A stretch of 27,701 bases of DNA, from the NCBI GenBank assembly GCA_913009865.1, contig CAJVYK010000005.1, positions 1 through 27,701 on the forward strand, read 5' to 3'. This DNA comes from an uncultured bacterium (lineage in GTDB: Bacteria > Planctomycetota > Phycisphaerae > Sedimentisphaerales > Anaerobacaceae). Under the pieces are notes generated by a model. It saw only the letters and a program-made list of their open reading frames with translations. It ran no database searches and was not told the origin of the DNA. Positions 14,928-22,975 of this stretch are shown piece by piece (position 1 is the first letter of the stretch; every line of letters begins with the position of its first letter). A program made the position numbers and the translations under genes.

Positions 14928-15697
14928 TAACAAGTCCTCCTGCTCCTGAGATAAACTGCACCAAGCCCCAACAGTGCCAGCGTAGCCGGTTCCGGCACGA
15001 CTGTATCCATCGCAAAATACGCCGGCGTATTCATACCCCAGGAACCGACATCGCTGGAACTGAGGGTGAACTCCAGACTTTTTACCGTACCCAACAAAGT
15101 CAGGTCAACGAATTGCCAGGTGTTAACGATGTAATCCTGGCTGTTGTCGGCAAAACGAAAATCTGCTAAGTAAAAATCAACCGTATCGGTTGCAGTGCCG
15201 CCGGCATCTTTACCGGTAATAGTCAGCGCAAACCAATCGGCGTCATCACCGGCATCTCCGCCAAATTTTTTAGCGTAAGCATCTCCGTTTAACATCGAAT
15301 AGTAGGTGTAATTATTGTTGGTTACATACAGACCGGCTAACAACTGCTCAGTATCCAGAACTATAGTCGGTGTTATCTGGTTGTAGGTATCAAGATAACC
15401 GACAGCATAATTGTCGCCACTTTGAGCACCGCCGGTTATAGCGTTATACTGACTGCCCAATCCTTGAGCGGAGCTATCTTTGATATTAGAATAAGCAAAA
15501 CCCGCCCACGAACCCCACGCAGGGTCATAATAGTTATTAAAATTTGCTGAGCCGCTGGTAAAACCGCCTGAGCCGTCCGAACCGTTCCAGTAAGACTCAG
15601 GACTCATGCTCAAATCATCAAAGTCAGCTATATCAGCGAACGAAACGCCGGTTATTACAAACATAAAAATTAAGCTCATCAATCTCCACGAAGCCAT
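14927..15697 (-). CDS. DUF4465 domain protein with PEP-CTERM sorting signal
   Basis: 256 residues. The signal peptide is MASWRLMSLIFMFVITGVSFA. The DUF4465 domain covers nearly the whole mature chain: FNNYYDPAWGSWAGFAYSN, GLYVTNNNYTYYSMLNGDAY, AKKFGGDAGDDADWFALTIT, YLADFRFADNSQDYIVNTW and SSSDVGSWGMNTPAYFAMD. The C-terminus VPEPATLALLGLGAVYLRSR followed by R is a PEP-CTERM tail recognised by exosortase, so the protein is exported and probably processed at the envelope. It is the first gene after a cobalamin riboswitch and its terminator (leader of about 450 nt) and is coupled to the next gene by TAATG. From memory, DUF4465 genes recur in cobalamin-controlled loci of Bacteroidota, so a role in corrinoid capture is a reasonable inference, not shown here. 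Confidence 0.9.
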   Translation of the reverse strand: MASWRLMSLIFMFVITGVSFADIADFDDLSMSPESYWNGSDGSGGFTSGSANFNNYYDPAWGSWAGFAYSNIKDSSAQGLGSQYNAITGGAQSGDNYAVGYLDTYNQITPTIVLDTEQLLAGLYVTNNNYTYYSMLNGDAYAKKFGGDAGDDADWFALTITGKDAGGTATDTVDFYLADFRFADNSQDYIVNTWQFVDLTLLGTVKSLEFTLSSSDVGSWGMNTPAYFAMDTVVPEPATLALLGLGAVYLRSRRTC

Positions 15698-15761
15698 TGT
15701 TCTTTCTCCTTTAATTCAAAAAATCTCAACTTTCTTTTCAAAACTTCTCATACTTTTTTTA

Positions 15762-15925
15762 GTTACTCAAACTGACCGATTTACGGCCCGAAATTGCAAT
15801 AACTCATTATTTAATAATATGTTCCGTAAAACAAAAAACAATCAAGAAGCCATCCCGACTTCGTCGGGATTCCGCAATTTTGATTTTTAATTTTTCAAAC
15901 TGGCCATCGGTCAGTTTGAGTTAGT
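15762..15925. mobile_element. MITE-like element with 16-bp terminal inverted repeats
   Basis: The left end actcaaactgaccgat (15765-15780) is repeated in inverse orientation at 15906-15921, with further similarity outward (gtta / taac). The inner right part (15848-15921) is copy B of the two-hairpin repeat: atcccgac ttc gtcgggat and caaactggccatcggtcagt. No coding capacity. It lies in the leader between the riboswitch terminator and the DUF4465 gene, so it is probably transcribed. Confidence 0.7.
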
Positions 15926-15990
15926 TACCTGCTCTAAGTGTCTTTGCCTCCTTCTGTATTGTCTGGCCCTTATCGCGAGGGCAGGCCAAT

Positions 15991-16027
15991 AAAAAAAACC
16001 GCCGTTCCCGCGAAGGAACGACGGTTT
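15991..16027 (-). terminator. Intrinsic terminator after the cobalamin riboswitch
   Basis: On the minus strand a 13-bp stem (aaaccgtcgttcc / ggaacggcggttt, with one G-T pair) closes a 6-base loop and runs into a T tract (eight T). It lies about 120 nt after the riboswitch and some 290 nt before the first gene. It is the obvious switch for premature termination when cobalamin is bound. I could not find a simple antiterminator. Confidence 0.93.
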
Positions 16028-16148
16028 CAATTACTGATAAAACCGACAAGCCGGACTCCCAGCCGATTTGTTTTGTGTTCGGAGCAAGTTTGCCCAGGCC
16101 GAAGAGCCGCACTGCGTCCCAAGTCGCGAGAACACCATATATGTGCAG

Positions 16149-16347
16149 CTAACCGCAGGCAGGTTTTCTGACTTGCCTCTTACCTCAAGACCCCTTCCCA
16201 TTCGCTGATTGCGAATAGTGGTACGAATGTCTTTCGGATTTCCGATTTATATCGGAACAGACGCTCACAGCGGCGCGACCGTCTCGGATTTTAACCGAGT
16301 TCCCATTTGACTATCCCAAAGCACAAAGCTTTGGGACCTGCTGTTAG
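16149..16347 (-). promoter_or_regulatory. Cobalamin (adenosylcobalamin/B12) riboswitch
   Basis: Read on the minus strand, P1 forms between ctaacagcagg (16337-16347) and cctgcggttag (16149-16159). The core has AAATGGGAACTCGG, then TTAAAATCCGAGACGGTCGC, then the B12 box GCCGCTGTGA (16265-16275 region). CCACTATTCGC and ATGGGAAGG follow, and the 3' end has AAGTCAGAAAACCTGCCTGC, the conserved kissing/closing segment. All known landmarks occur in order at normal spacing. This class usually represses B12 uptake or synthesis genes when the cofactor is abundant. Here it precedes a terminator and the DUF4465/PEP-CTERM operon. Confidence 0.96.
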
Positions 16348-16426
16348 ATTTATAACTTTTTCAAAGAGCGAGTTATTAGGTTTTTATCAGACCGCACAGC
16401 AGTATTCAAGCAGAAAATAAAATTTT

Positions 16427-17206
16427 TTACTGCCTCAGATAAATAATAATGCCGACCAGAGCTAAAATAGCGAACAAACACACACCCACAGCAATTACAA
16501 ATATCCACATAAAGCGTTTGCTTTGTCTGGATATGATGTATTTGAGATACCTGTCACTGGTAGCAAAGGTCCTGCTCATCTGGAGGATGCTATCCGTTTG
16601 GCCGGCTGTATTTTGGTCCAGTTTGTCCAATGTTTCGTTGAATTTGTTGAAACTCTCCGCCATTTGCACATCAGTATCGGCTGCAGCGGCAAGCTGATGG
16701 TCGATATCAACCAGAGCATCGGTCTGCCTGGCGGTTTCGGTCGGGATTTTCTCAACTGCATCTACAAACTGCTGATTCTTGACAGCAGTTACTTTTAACT
16801 GTTCAAGCATCCGCTCTGTTAACTGCTTCTGACTTTCTACAACAGTCGGAAAGCTCTCCATTAATTGGGGCAATTTCTCCATTCGTTCCATCAAATTTTC
16901 GTGCTGAGCCACCTGACGGTTCAAATGCTCGTTGATACCCTGAAGCTGCTCAACCAATTTGTTAAAGCCGGCCTGCAGTTTTTCAAGCGATTCGGATTTA
17001 TCCATCGGCTGAACCGTTTTAACTACTACCTGATTGTTCCGGACCCCTGCTTGCCGGGACTGCTCCTCAGCCGGCTCTTTCGACCCATCGTCCGGGCTGA
17101 TTAGGCCTTCGTTATTTAGCTGTAGCTGATAATCTGCAGCCCCGGATGATTTGTGAGCCCGCAGCCAGCTGCCTGTCCTCGACCATAAATCCTTTAGAGC
17201 CGCCAT
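16427..17206 (-). CDS. Tail-anchored coiled-coil protein, function unknown
   Basis: 259 residues from ATG 17206, preceded by GAGAGGGA. The N-terminal ~60 residues are polar. Residues about 70-220 are heptad-rich and predicted coiled coil (SLEKLQAGFNKLVEQLQGIN, MERMEKLPQLMESFPTVVES, SFNKFNETLDKLDQN). The last ~28 residues, FMWIFVIAVGVCLFAILALV followed by GIIIYLRQ, form a single membrane anchor, so the coil probably faces the cytoplasm. No enzymatic motif. It resembles methyl-accepting or polar-scaffold coils only in general character. It lies between rpoD and the riboswitch leader; no terminator separates it from the latter. The name is structural only. Confidence 0.75.
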   Translation of the reverse strand: MAALKDLWSRTGSWLRAHKSSGAADYQLQLNNEGLISPDDGSKEPAEEQSRQAGVRNNQVVVKTVQPMDKSESLEKLQAGFNKLVEQLQGINEHLNRQVAQHENLMERMEKLPQLMESFPTVVESQKQLTERMLEQLKVTAVKNQQFVDAVEKIPTETARQTDALVDIDHQLAAAADTDVQMAESFNKFNETLDKLDQNTAGQTDSILQMSRTFATSDRYLKYIISRQSKRFMWIFVIAVGVCLFAILALVGIIIYLRQ

Positions 17207-17487
17207 TTTCAAAATCCCTCTCGTTAACCGCGGATTCATTCTTCGCAGTGCCTACTCCGCCGTAGGCTACGAAGGCGGAAGCCTTGCTACGGAGAATGGA
17301 TTACACTGATTCGAATCGATATTAGAAAGTTTTCCTGCTGTAAATTCAAGTTATTTTTATTAGAAGTCATCCCAAAACCTCATTTGGTCTGCAAATGAAA
17401 CTGGTCAGCTATTCGAGAAATCAGTCAATTTCCTGCAGAATACCGGCTGGCGGGGGGATAATTGAATTTGCTCTGCGTTTTCAGCGG

Positions 17488-19251
17488 TTACACCGTTTTG
17501 TGGTCTAAAAATCCTTCGAGCTTGCGGGACCTTACTGGATGCTGCATTTTCCTTATGGCTTTTGCCTCGACCTGCCTGACCCGCTCGCGGGTAACCTTGA
17601 AGATTCTGCCCACCTCCTCCAGCGTATAGGTATAGCCGTCCCCGATTCCATATCGCAGCCGGATAATCTCGCGCTCGCGATATGAAAGTGTTTTCAGTAC
17701 CACATCGATCCTTTCCTTGAGCATTTCCTGGGCAGCCGAGGCCACCGGTGAATCGATATCTTCATCTTCGATAAAATCGCCGAAATAGCTGTCTTCGCTT
17801 TCACCTATCGGCCTGTCAAGACTAATCGGATGCTTGGAAATCTTCAGGACTCTGCGGGTCTCATCCATGCTCATATCAGCTTCAGTGGCGATTTCTTCAG
17901 TCGTGGGCTCTCTACCCAGTTGCTGAAGCAGAACTCTGCTGGCTGTTCGCAGTCGGCTCATCGTTTCTATCATATGCACCGGAATGCGAATCGTCCGTGC
18001 ATGGTCGGCAATCGCTCGGGTAATTGCCTGACGAATCCACCATGTGGCGTATGTGCTGAATTTATATCCTCTGCGGTACTCATATTTATCCACCGCTCTC
18101 ATCAGGCCGGTATTTCCCTCCTGGATTATATCCAGAAAGCTCAGGCCGCGATTGCGATACTTCTTGGCAATTGAAACCACCAATCTAAGGTTTGCACTTG
18201 AGAGCAGGCGTTTTGTTTGCTCGTATTGGCCGAATATTCTATCGATGGTACGCAGTCTTTTCTCGAGCTGCTTTGGCGTTTCCACCACCAGTTCCTGCAG
18301 ACCGGCCAATTCCTGTTTCATTGCGTCAATATCTTCTAAGGCGTAATCCGGCGTGACCCCGCAAGCGATAGTCCGCTCTAATTGTCGCATCTTCTGGCAG
18401 ATACCGTGCAGTTTATTCTTCATCGGCTGAATTCTGCTGGTCCGCAGACTCAGCTCCTCCAGCAGCGTTGCGACTTTGCGTTTGTTTCTGTGCATCCGCT
18501 TTAATATGTCCTTGATATCGGCGGCGCTTCTGGCCTGCAAAGACTTCCTGAACAAATTCCGGTCTATCTTCAGCAGTTTATTTACCGTTGCAATATTCTG
18601 CGGCATTCTTTTCTTAATAACGGCTCTTACAAGGTTTTCAGCGGTGGAAATTTTCATCGTTCTATCGAACGACAGCGTTCCCTGGTGTACCTGCTGTAGA
18701 ATATCGACGGCGTTTCTGGCGCAATAATCGCATTGCAGCATTTTTCTTCTAAAAGACATCCGCGTCAGCTCTATCTTCCTTGCCAGAGCAATTTCGGCCT
18801 CTCTGGTCAGCAGTGGAATTTCTCCCATCTGAGTTAGATAGACTCTAATAGGGTCGTCAATTCTTCGAGCAGCTTCTGCGCTGACGAGCTGTTTTTCCAG
18901 CAGTTCATCCTCTTTGAGCAGCTTTTCTTTACCGGCTCCTGCGGCGCCTTCGAGCGTTTCAAATTCCTCTTCCGCCTGCTTTACCACGTCAGCTTCATCA
19001 AGCAGATTGATTCCTATTTCATCCAGCGTTGCCAGCAAACTGTCGAGACGAGCGGGACTAACCGCCTCCTCGGGCAGTTCGTCATTCATTTCCTCGTAAG
19101 TTAGAAATCCTTTCTTCCTGCCCTTTTCAATAATCGCTTTTATCTGCTGTTCGGTGTTTTTGGATATGGCGCTTGCCGGAGACTCGGCTTCGCTCTCAGC
19201 TTGTCCGGGCTTGACATCCGGCCTGCTCGCTTTTAACCTTTTTTTTGCCAT
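17488..19251 (-). CDS. rpoD: RNA polymerase primary sigma factor RpoD
   Basis: 587 residues from ATG 19251, chosen because AAGGA precedes it. Region 1.1 (about 34-88, IKAIIEKGRKKGFLTYEEMN), region 1.2 (DDPIRVYLTQMGEIPLLTRE), a long non-conserved segment, region 2 (SANLRLVVSIAKKYRNRGLS; YKFSTYATWWIRQAITRAIA with the W-W pair), region 3 (IPVHMIETMSRLRTASRVLL) and region 4 (YTLEEVGRIFKVTRERVRQV) are all in order. It directs housekeeping transcription. It lies 129 nt after dnaG on the same strand, as in the classic macromolecular synthesis operon, without rpsU. The spacer holds short inverted repeats but no clear terminator. 17207-17487 holds a short palindromic stretch near 17267-17296 (cctactccgccgtaggctac) and nothing else recognised. 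Confidence 0.97.
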   Translation of the reverse strand: MAKKRLKASRPDVKPGQAESEAESPASAISKNTEQQIKAIIEKGRKKGFLTYEEMNDELPEEAVSPARLDSLLATLDEIGINLLDEADVVKQAEEEFETLEGAAGAGKEKLLKEDELLEKQLVSAEAARRIDDPIRVYLTQMGEIPLLTREAEIALARKIELTRMSFRRKMLQCDYCARNAVDILQQVHQGTLSFDRTMKISTAENLVRAVIKKRMPQNIATVNKLLKIDRNLFRKSLQARSAADIKDILKRMHRNKRKVATLLEELSLRTSRIQPMKNKLHGICQKMRQLERTIACGVTPDYALEDIDAMKQELAGLQELVVETPKQLEKRLRTIDRIFGQYEQTKRLLSSANLRLVVSIAKKYRNRGLSFLDIIQEGNTGLMRAVDKYEYRRGYKFSTYATWWIRQAITRAIADHARTIRIPVHMIETMSRLRTASRVLLQQLGREPTTEEIATEADMSMDETRRVLKISKHPISLDRPIGESEDSYFGDFIEDEDIDSPVASAAQEMLKERIDVVLKTLSYREREIIRLRYGIGDGYTYTLEEVGRIFKVTRERVRQVEAKAIRKMQHPVRSRKLEGFLDHKTV

Positions 19252-19380
19252 AATCGGCGTCCTTGACAACACGGTATATAATTAACCTGTAACCATATCA
19301 GGAAATCAAATAAGCCCTGACATTCCGTATTTTTCAGGGTATATCCTGTTTTTTTACGGCTACTTACCAACGATTGTTCA

Positions 19381-21198
19381 CTATACCATTCCCACGTTAT
19401 GAGGATTTTGTTTCCCGATATTTTCACAAACACGCCGTAGAAACTGTGTTTGGTCTTCTATCGGCCTTAGTTCGCTTTTTTTTCTCTGCTGCTGATACCG
19501 CTGCATTGCATCCAAAGCGCCCGTCAAGCGGTATTGAAAATTGCCTTTTTCTTCCCCGGCCTGCGCTAATTCCACAATAAGGCCGCTAACTTCCGCCGAT
19601 TCTGTTTTGGCCAGGACTGCCGGCAGCAAGGCATCGGCATCGGGGGCGGCGTCACATAACAGCTCAAACAATATAGCTGCTATTTGCCTCAATATCGGCA
19701 CGTCAAGAACATCGGCTGTAATCTTTTGTTTCACAAGCTCGAACAGATTTGGTTTATTGAGCAATACTTCCAGCACCTCCCGTTGAGCGATGGCAAACAG
19801 GCCTTCGCCCAGGTCTGCGTTTTGCGTTTTTTGGTTTTCTGTGTTATAGCCGGCGGTTCTTGCAGCCCTTGCGATTCTTCTACATAGTTCGGCGTTTATC
19901 TCTTTGGCGTCAAGGCCTATAATCCTCGAGAGCCGGTTAACTATCAATCCTCTGTCTATAGCCGACAGATTACCCGACCAGATAGCGGTAGCTATCGTCT
20001 GCAGAAATTCCTCAATCGCCGCTTTGCTGTCCACAAGTGTCCGGTCGCTGCCGAAACGCTCTGTTAACCTGCTCCATTTGAAATTAAAGACATCAACGGC
20101 ATCGTTCAGCAATTCTTCGAATCGTTCTTTGCCGGCGGTCAGAAGAAAATCGCAGGGGTCTTTTCCTTCCGGCACCGAAGCAAGCTCGATATCTATTCGC
20201 TGCGACAAACAGACCTCCAAAGCCCTGTTAGCGGCCTCGACACCCGCAACGTCACTATCGAAAATTAAAACCACCTTTTTCGCATACCGCCGTAGAATTC
20301 GCCCGTGCCCTGCGGTAAAACTGGTACCTAACGTCGCAACGACATTGGCACAGCCGAGTTGGTGCGCCATTATGCAGTCGGTATAACCTTCCACAACGAC
20401 CGCTACGCCGGACGAAACAATCTGATGGCGGGCCTGCTCAAGGCCGTACAGTGAATTGCTTTTGTCAAACAGAGGCGTTGTCGGCGAATTTATGTATTTA
20501 GCATCGGCTGCATCCAGTGTTCGGCCTCCGAAGCCGATAACTCTGCCTGTTACGTCGGTAATAGGAAACATCAGGCGATTTACAAACCTGTCGTGGTTTT
20601 GGGCCGTTACCAGGCCGGCTTTTATCAATAAGTTCGTAGAGGCGTTTTTGGCCTTTGCCGTTTTGATTAAATCATTCTGTGAAACAGCCAAGCCAATCCG
20701 CCATTTTTTCACACTTTCCAGCGTTATCTGTCTCTCGGCGATATAATCACGGGCCTGTTTACCTTTCTGTTCGTTATAGAGATTTTCCTGGAAGTATTCA
20801 GCCGTCCACGCATTGACCTTTGCCAGCTCATTCGGATTGATATCAGTAGCGTTTGTTTTTTTTCTATCCGCTATACGCTGTCCGCTACCTGTGGCAGAGC
20901 TATACGCTATTTTTATACCCGCTCGCTCAGCCAATCTTTCTATCGCCTGCGGAAAGGTTAAATTTTCCCGCATCTGAACGAATGTAAACACACTACCGCC
21001 GGCGCCACAGGCAAAACACTTGAATATCTGCTTGACGCTATTGACATACATACTCGGCCGATGGTCGTCGTGGAAGGGACATAAGCCGGCCATCTCCCTG
21101 CCTTTTTTCGTTAGAGCTACATGCTCTCCGATCACGTCAACGATGTCGTTGGCCTGCTGAACCTGATTTATCAGACTGTTATCAAACGTACCCGGCAT
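19381..21198 (-). CDS. dnaG: DNA primase
   Basis: 605 residues, the usual size. It synthesises RNA primers at the replication fork. The CHC2 zinc domain is Cys40, His43, Cys61, Cys64 (LCPFHDDHRPSM ... FKCFACGAGG). The catalytic core carries FGGRTL (223-228) and the TOPRIM residues Glu270 (VVVEGYTDCI) and Asp314/Asp316 (VLIFDSDVAG). The C-terminal helical part, ending near RRVCENIGKQ, binds DnaB helicase. Residues about 97-112 (IAYSSATGSGQRIADR), between zinc and core domains, are encoded by a period-7 repeat (20864-20910) found elsewhere in the window. There is no strong ribosome binding site. It is upstream of rpoD on the same strand; a good sigma-70 promoter lies about 270 nt ahead. Confidence 0.97.
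   Translation of the reverse strand: MPGTFDNSLINQVQQANDIVDVIGEHVALTKKGREMAGLCPFHDDHRPSMYVNSVKQIFKCFACGAGGSVFTFVQMRENLTFPQAIERLAERAGIKIAYSSATGSGQRIADRKKTNATDINPNELAKVNAWTAEYFQENLYNEQKGKQARDYIAERQITLESVKKWRIGLAVSQNDLIKTAKAKNASTNLLIKAGLVTAQNHDRFVNRLMFPITDVTGRVIGFGGRTLDAADAKYINSPTTPLFDKSNSLYGLEQARHQIVSSGVAVVVEGYTDCIMAHQLGCANVVATLGTSFTAGHGRILRRYAKKVVLIFDSDVAGVEAANRALEVCLSQRIDIELASVPEGKDPCDFLLTAGKERFEELLNDAVDVFNFKWSRLTERFGSDRTLVDSKAAIEEFLQTIATAIWSGNLSAIDRGLIVNRLSRIIGLDAKEINAELCRRIARAARTAGYNTENQKTQNADLGEGLFAIAQREVLEVLLNKPNLFELVKQKITADVLDVPILRQIAAILFELLCDAAPDADALLPAVLAKTESAEVSGLIVELAQAGEEKGNFQYRLTGALDAMQRYQQQRKKSELRPIEDQTQFLRRVCENIGKQNPHNVGMV
20864..20910. repeat. Period-7 repeat inside dnaG
   Basis: Units on the plus strand: ctatccg, ctatacg, ctgtccg, ctacctg, then tggcagagctatacgctat. 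TACCTGTGGCAGAGCTAT (20886-20903) is an exact 18-base match to intergenic 21347-21364. The insert keeps the reading frame and encodes a Ser/Gly/Ala-rich linker. Confidence 0.75.
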
Positions 21199-21237
21199 AG
21201 TAAACTGGTTGTTTTATATTTATTATTCTTAATTTTC

Positions 21238-21455
21238 CTGCCACAAAGGAACCAAGACACTAAAGAGAAGTGTAAAGTGCCTAAAGCAAAGAAAAATAAA
21301 AAATCAAAATTAAGGAAGTCATCCCTAAGGGACTCCACAATTTTGATACCTGTGGCAGAGCTATTTAATTTTTAATTTATGCCACCTGTGCCTTAGGTAT
21401 AGGTATATTTGATTTCCTGGTTCACTTTAGCTCACTTTCATTTTCTTTGTGGCAG
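21238..21455. repeat. Repeat-rich dnaG leader with 11-bp inverted ends
   Basis: ctgccacaaag (21238-21248) is repeated inversely as ctttgtggcag (21445-21455). Inside lies another member of the two-hairpin family (about 21317-21390): agtcatccctaagggactcc, caattttgat, then the 18-base tacctgtggcagagctat and taatttttaatttatgccac. This occupies most of the 439-bp gap 21199-21637. Besides it, the gap has only the promoter at 21474-21501 and unremarkable sequence 21502-21637. Confidence 0.6.
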
Positions 21456-21473
21456 TCCTGGGGGGCTACTATA

Positions 21474-21501
21474 AGTATAGTCCGATTTGCCGAAAAGTCA
21501 A
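21474..21501 (-). promoter_or_regulatory. Sigma-70 promoter candidate for dnaG-rpoD
   Basis: On the minus strand: TTGACT (21496-21501), 16-bp spacer, TATACT (21474-21479). The predicted start is near 21467, giving a leader of about 270 nt before dnaG that includes the inverted repeat block. Confidence 0.55.
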
Positions 21502-21637
21502 ACTGTACCATAAACCACGGCTTTCAGCACCGTTAAAAGCCATTTTTGAGTATTTTAGACACCTGGCCAAATAAGACAGTTCTCGGTGCTTGATGAAGGA
21601 CAGAGAACAGAAAAGCTGAGTCTTTGGCGTCGTGGTC

Positions 21638-22417
21638 TTATTTTTCTGGCAGGCCGAAAAAGATCTTGCTGGTAGCGGTAACCGCGTCTGCGAAATCAGC
21701 CAAATCCATCCCCTTTAACTCAGCCAAGTATCCAGCGGTATGAATCATAAGGGCCGGCTCATTTATCTTTTGCTTTCGCACCGGCTCCGGCGACATATAC
21801 GGACAATCGGTTTCGAGCATCAATCTATCTAACGGCACAATTTTAGCGGCCCGCCGAACGGCTTCGGCGTTTTTAAAAGTGACTACTCCTGTAAAAGAGA
21901 TATAAAAGCCATTATCTAAAACAGTCTTTGTCTGCTCAGCCGAGCCGGTGAAACAGTGAAAAACTATTTTTTTAACGCCGCCGCCGTGCTGGGCCAAAAT
22001 CTCCATCGTCTCATCGAAGGCCTCTCTGCAATGTACGATAATCGGCAGATTCAGTTCGGCGGCGATTTTTAACTGCTGTGCAAATGCTCTTTTTTGCTCC
22101 TGTGGCTTTGAAAAATTGTAATGAAAATCCAGGCCCGCCTCGCCGATTGCAACGACTTTTTCACTTTGTGCAAGCTCTTTTAATTCCGCTATTGTCTGGC
22201 CGGTTACATCTTTGGCTTCGTGTGGATGAATGCCGACAGCGGCGTACATATTATCGAATTTGTTCGCAAGCTCGATTGCCTTTTGGTTTTGCTGCGTATC
22301 GGTACCTACGGTTATCCAGCCGACAACGCCTGCCGCTTTGCTGCGTTGCAAAACCTGCTCGACATCGCCGGCCAACTGCTCGAAGGTCAAATGACAATGC
22401 GTATCAATCAGTTCCAT
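21638..22417 (-). CDS. tatD: TatD family metal-dependent deoxyribonuclease
   Basis: 259 residues, normal for the family. A TIM-barrel hydrolase with divalent metal ligands visible: His7 and His9 (DTHCHL), Glu93 (AIGEAGLDFHYN), His129 (IIVHCREA), His154 (VFHCFTGS) and Asp204 (LETDCPYM). TatD proteins are 3'-5' exonucleases acting on single-stranded DNA, linked to repair and DNA turnover. The ATG is preceded by only a weak purine stretch. It is on the same strand as yraN, with a rod-like inverted repeat (22445-22561) in between that would sit in its leader. Confidence 0.95.
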   Translation of the reverse strand: MELIDTHCHLTFEQLAGDVEQVLQRSKAAGVVGWITVGTDTQQNQKAIELANKFDNMYAAVGIHPHEAKDVTGQTIAELKELAQSEKVVAIGEAGLDFHYNFSKPQEQKRAFAQQLKIAAELNLPIIVHCREAFDETMEILAQHGGGVKKIVFHCFTGSAEQTKTVLDNGFYISFTGVVTFKNAEAVRRAAKIVPLDRLMLETDCPYMSPEPVRKQKINEPALMIHTAGYLAELKGMDLADFADAVTATSKIFFGLPEK

Positions 22418-22444
22418 TGGTTTTAGAGCACTTTAATATTTTCT

Positions 22445-22561
22445 GTTCGCATTTAGGCCGTCGTGAGGACGAGGCTGGCAAAGAAGATTGCACAGCGATA
22501 TTGAAATATTGCGAGCAAATCTGATGCCGCCAGCCGAAGCCGCAACAGGCATAAAGCGAAC
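22445..22561. ncRNA. 117-nt rod-like inverted repeat between yraN and tatD (possible structured RNA or MITE)
   Basis: Nested pairings: gttcgc (22445-22450) with gcgaac (22556-22561), ttta with taaa, gcc with ggc; ggctggc (22473-22479) with gccagcc (22529-22535); agattgc (22485-22491) with gcaaatct (22515-22522); gcgatat (22495-22501) with atattgc (22506-22512) around loop tgaa. No known RNA family recognised. It is symmetrical enough to fold on either strand. No ORF. Confidence 0.5.
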
Positions 22562-22579
22562 ACGAAAAATTAAATTGCT

Positions 22580-22975
22580 CTACGGCACAAATGCGTTCTC
22601 GTAATGTCTTATCTGTGGGCGGCCGGTTCGGCCTAATACTATCACAACAACATCAAAGCGAAAGGCTCTATCCTCTATACTGTTGGTTGCGAGAAAATAA
22701 CGGGCGGCTCTGCTCAATCTGGCTTTCTTGGCAGGGGTGATAACCGACTCGGCTGGTGCGAAACTTTCATCCGCCCTGGTCTTTACCTCGACAAAGACAA
22801 CAGCCCCATCGGCATCGACCATAACAAGGTCTATTTCACCGCTCTTACAGGAGAAGTTATCAGCCAGCTTCTTAAACCCTTTTCTTCTTAAAAACTTCAG
22901 GCAGCGTTTCTCACCCCATCGGCCAAGCAGCTTTCGGTCGGCCAATAACTTGCGTCTGTTCAGCGGAAAGTTCAT
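22580..22975 (-). CDS. yraN: YraN / UPF0102 family nuclease-fold protein
   Basis: 131 residues from ATG 22975. The longer open frame upstream reads through rplS in another frame and is rejected. The core is RWGEKRCLKFLRRKGFKKLA, SGEIDLVMVD and VVFVEVKTRADES, the restriction-endonuclease-like fold with Glu/Asp/Glu-x-Lys residues; RFDVVVI closes the domain. Members are suspected Holliday-junction-related nucleases but have no settled function. The start codon lies in a period-7 array and has no ribosome binding site; translation may depend on coupling with rplS, which ends 46 nt upstream. The rplS-yraN order is common in bacteria. Confidence 0.92.
   Translation of the reverse strand: MNFPLNRRKLLADRKLLGRWGEKRCLKFLRRKGFKKLADNFSCKSGEIDLVMVDADGAVVFVEVKTRADESFAPAESVITPAKKARLSRAARYFLATNSIEDRAFRFDVVVIVLGRTGRPQIRHYENAFVP

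Noticed and set aside
15921..16112. Small minus-strand ORF between riboswitch and first gene
   Set aside because: It runs through the intrinsic terminator hairpin and its T tract, so it is not a gene; a leader peptide cannot be excluded but nothing supports it.
22418..22579. tRNA, tmRNA or RNase P RNA in the yraN-tatD gap
   Set aside because: The sequence is structured, but none of the conserved elements of those RNAs is present.
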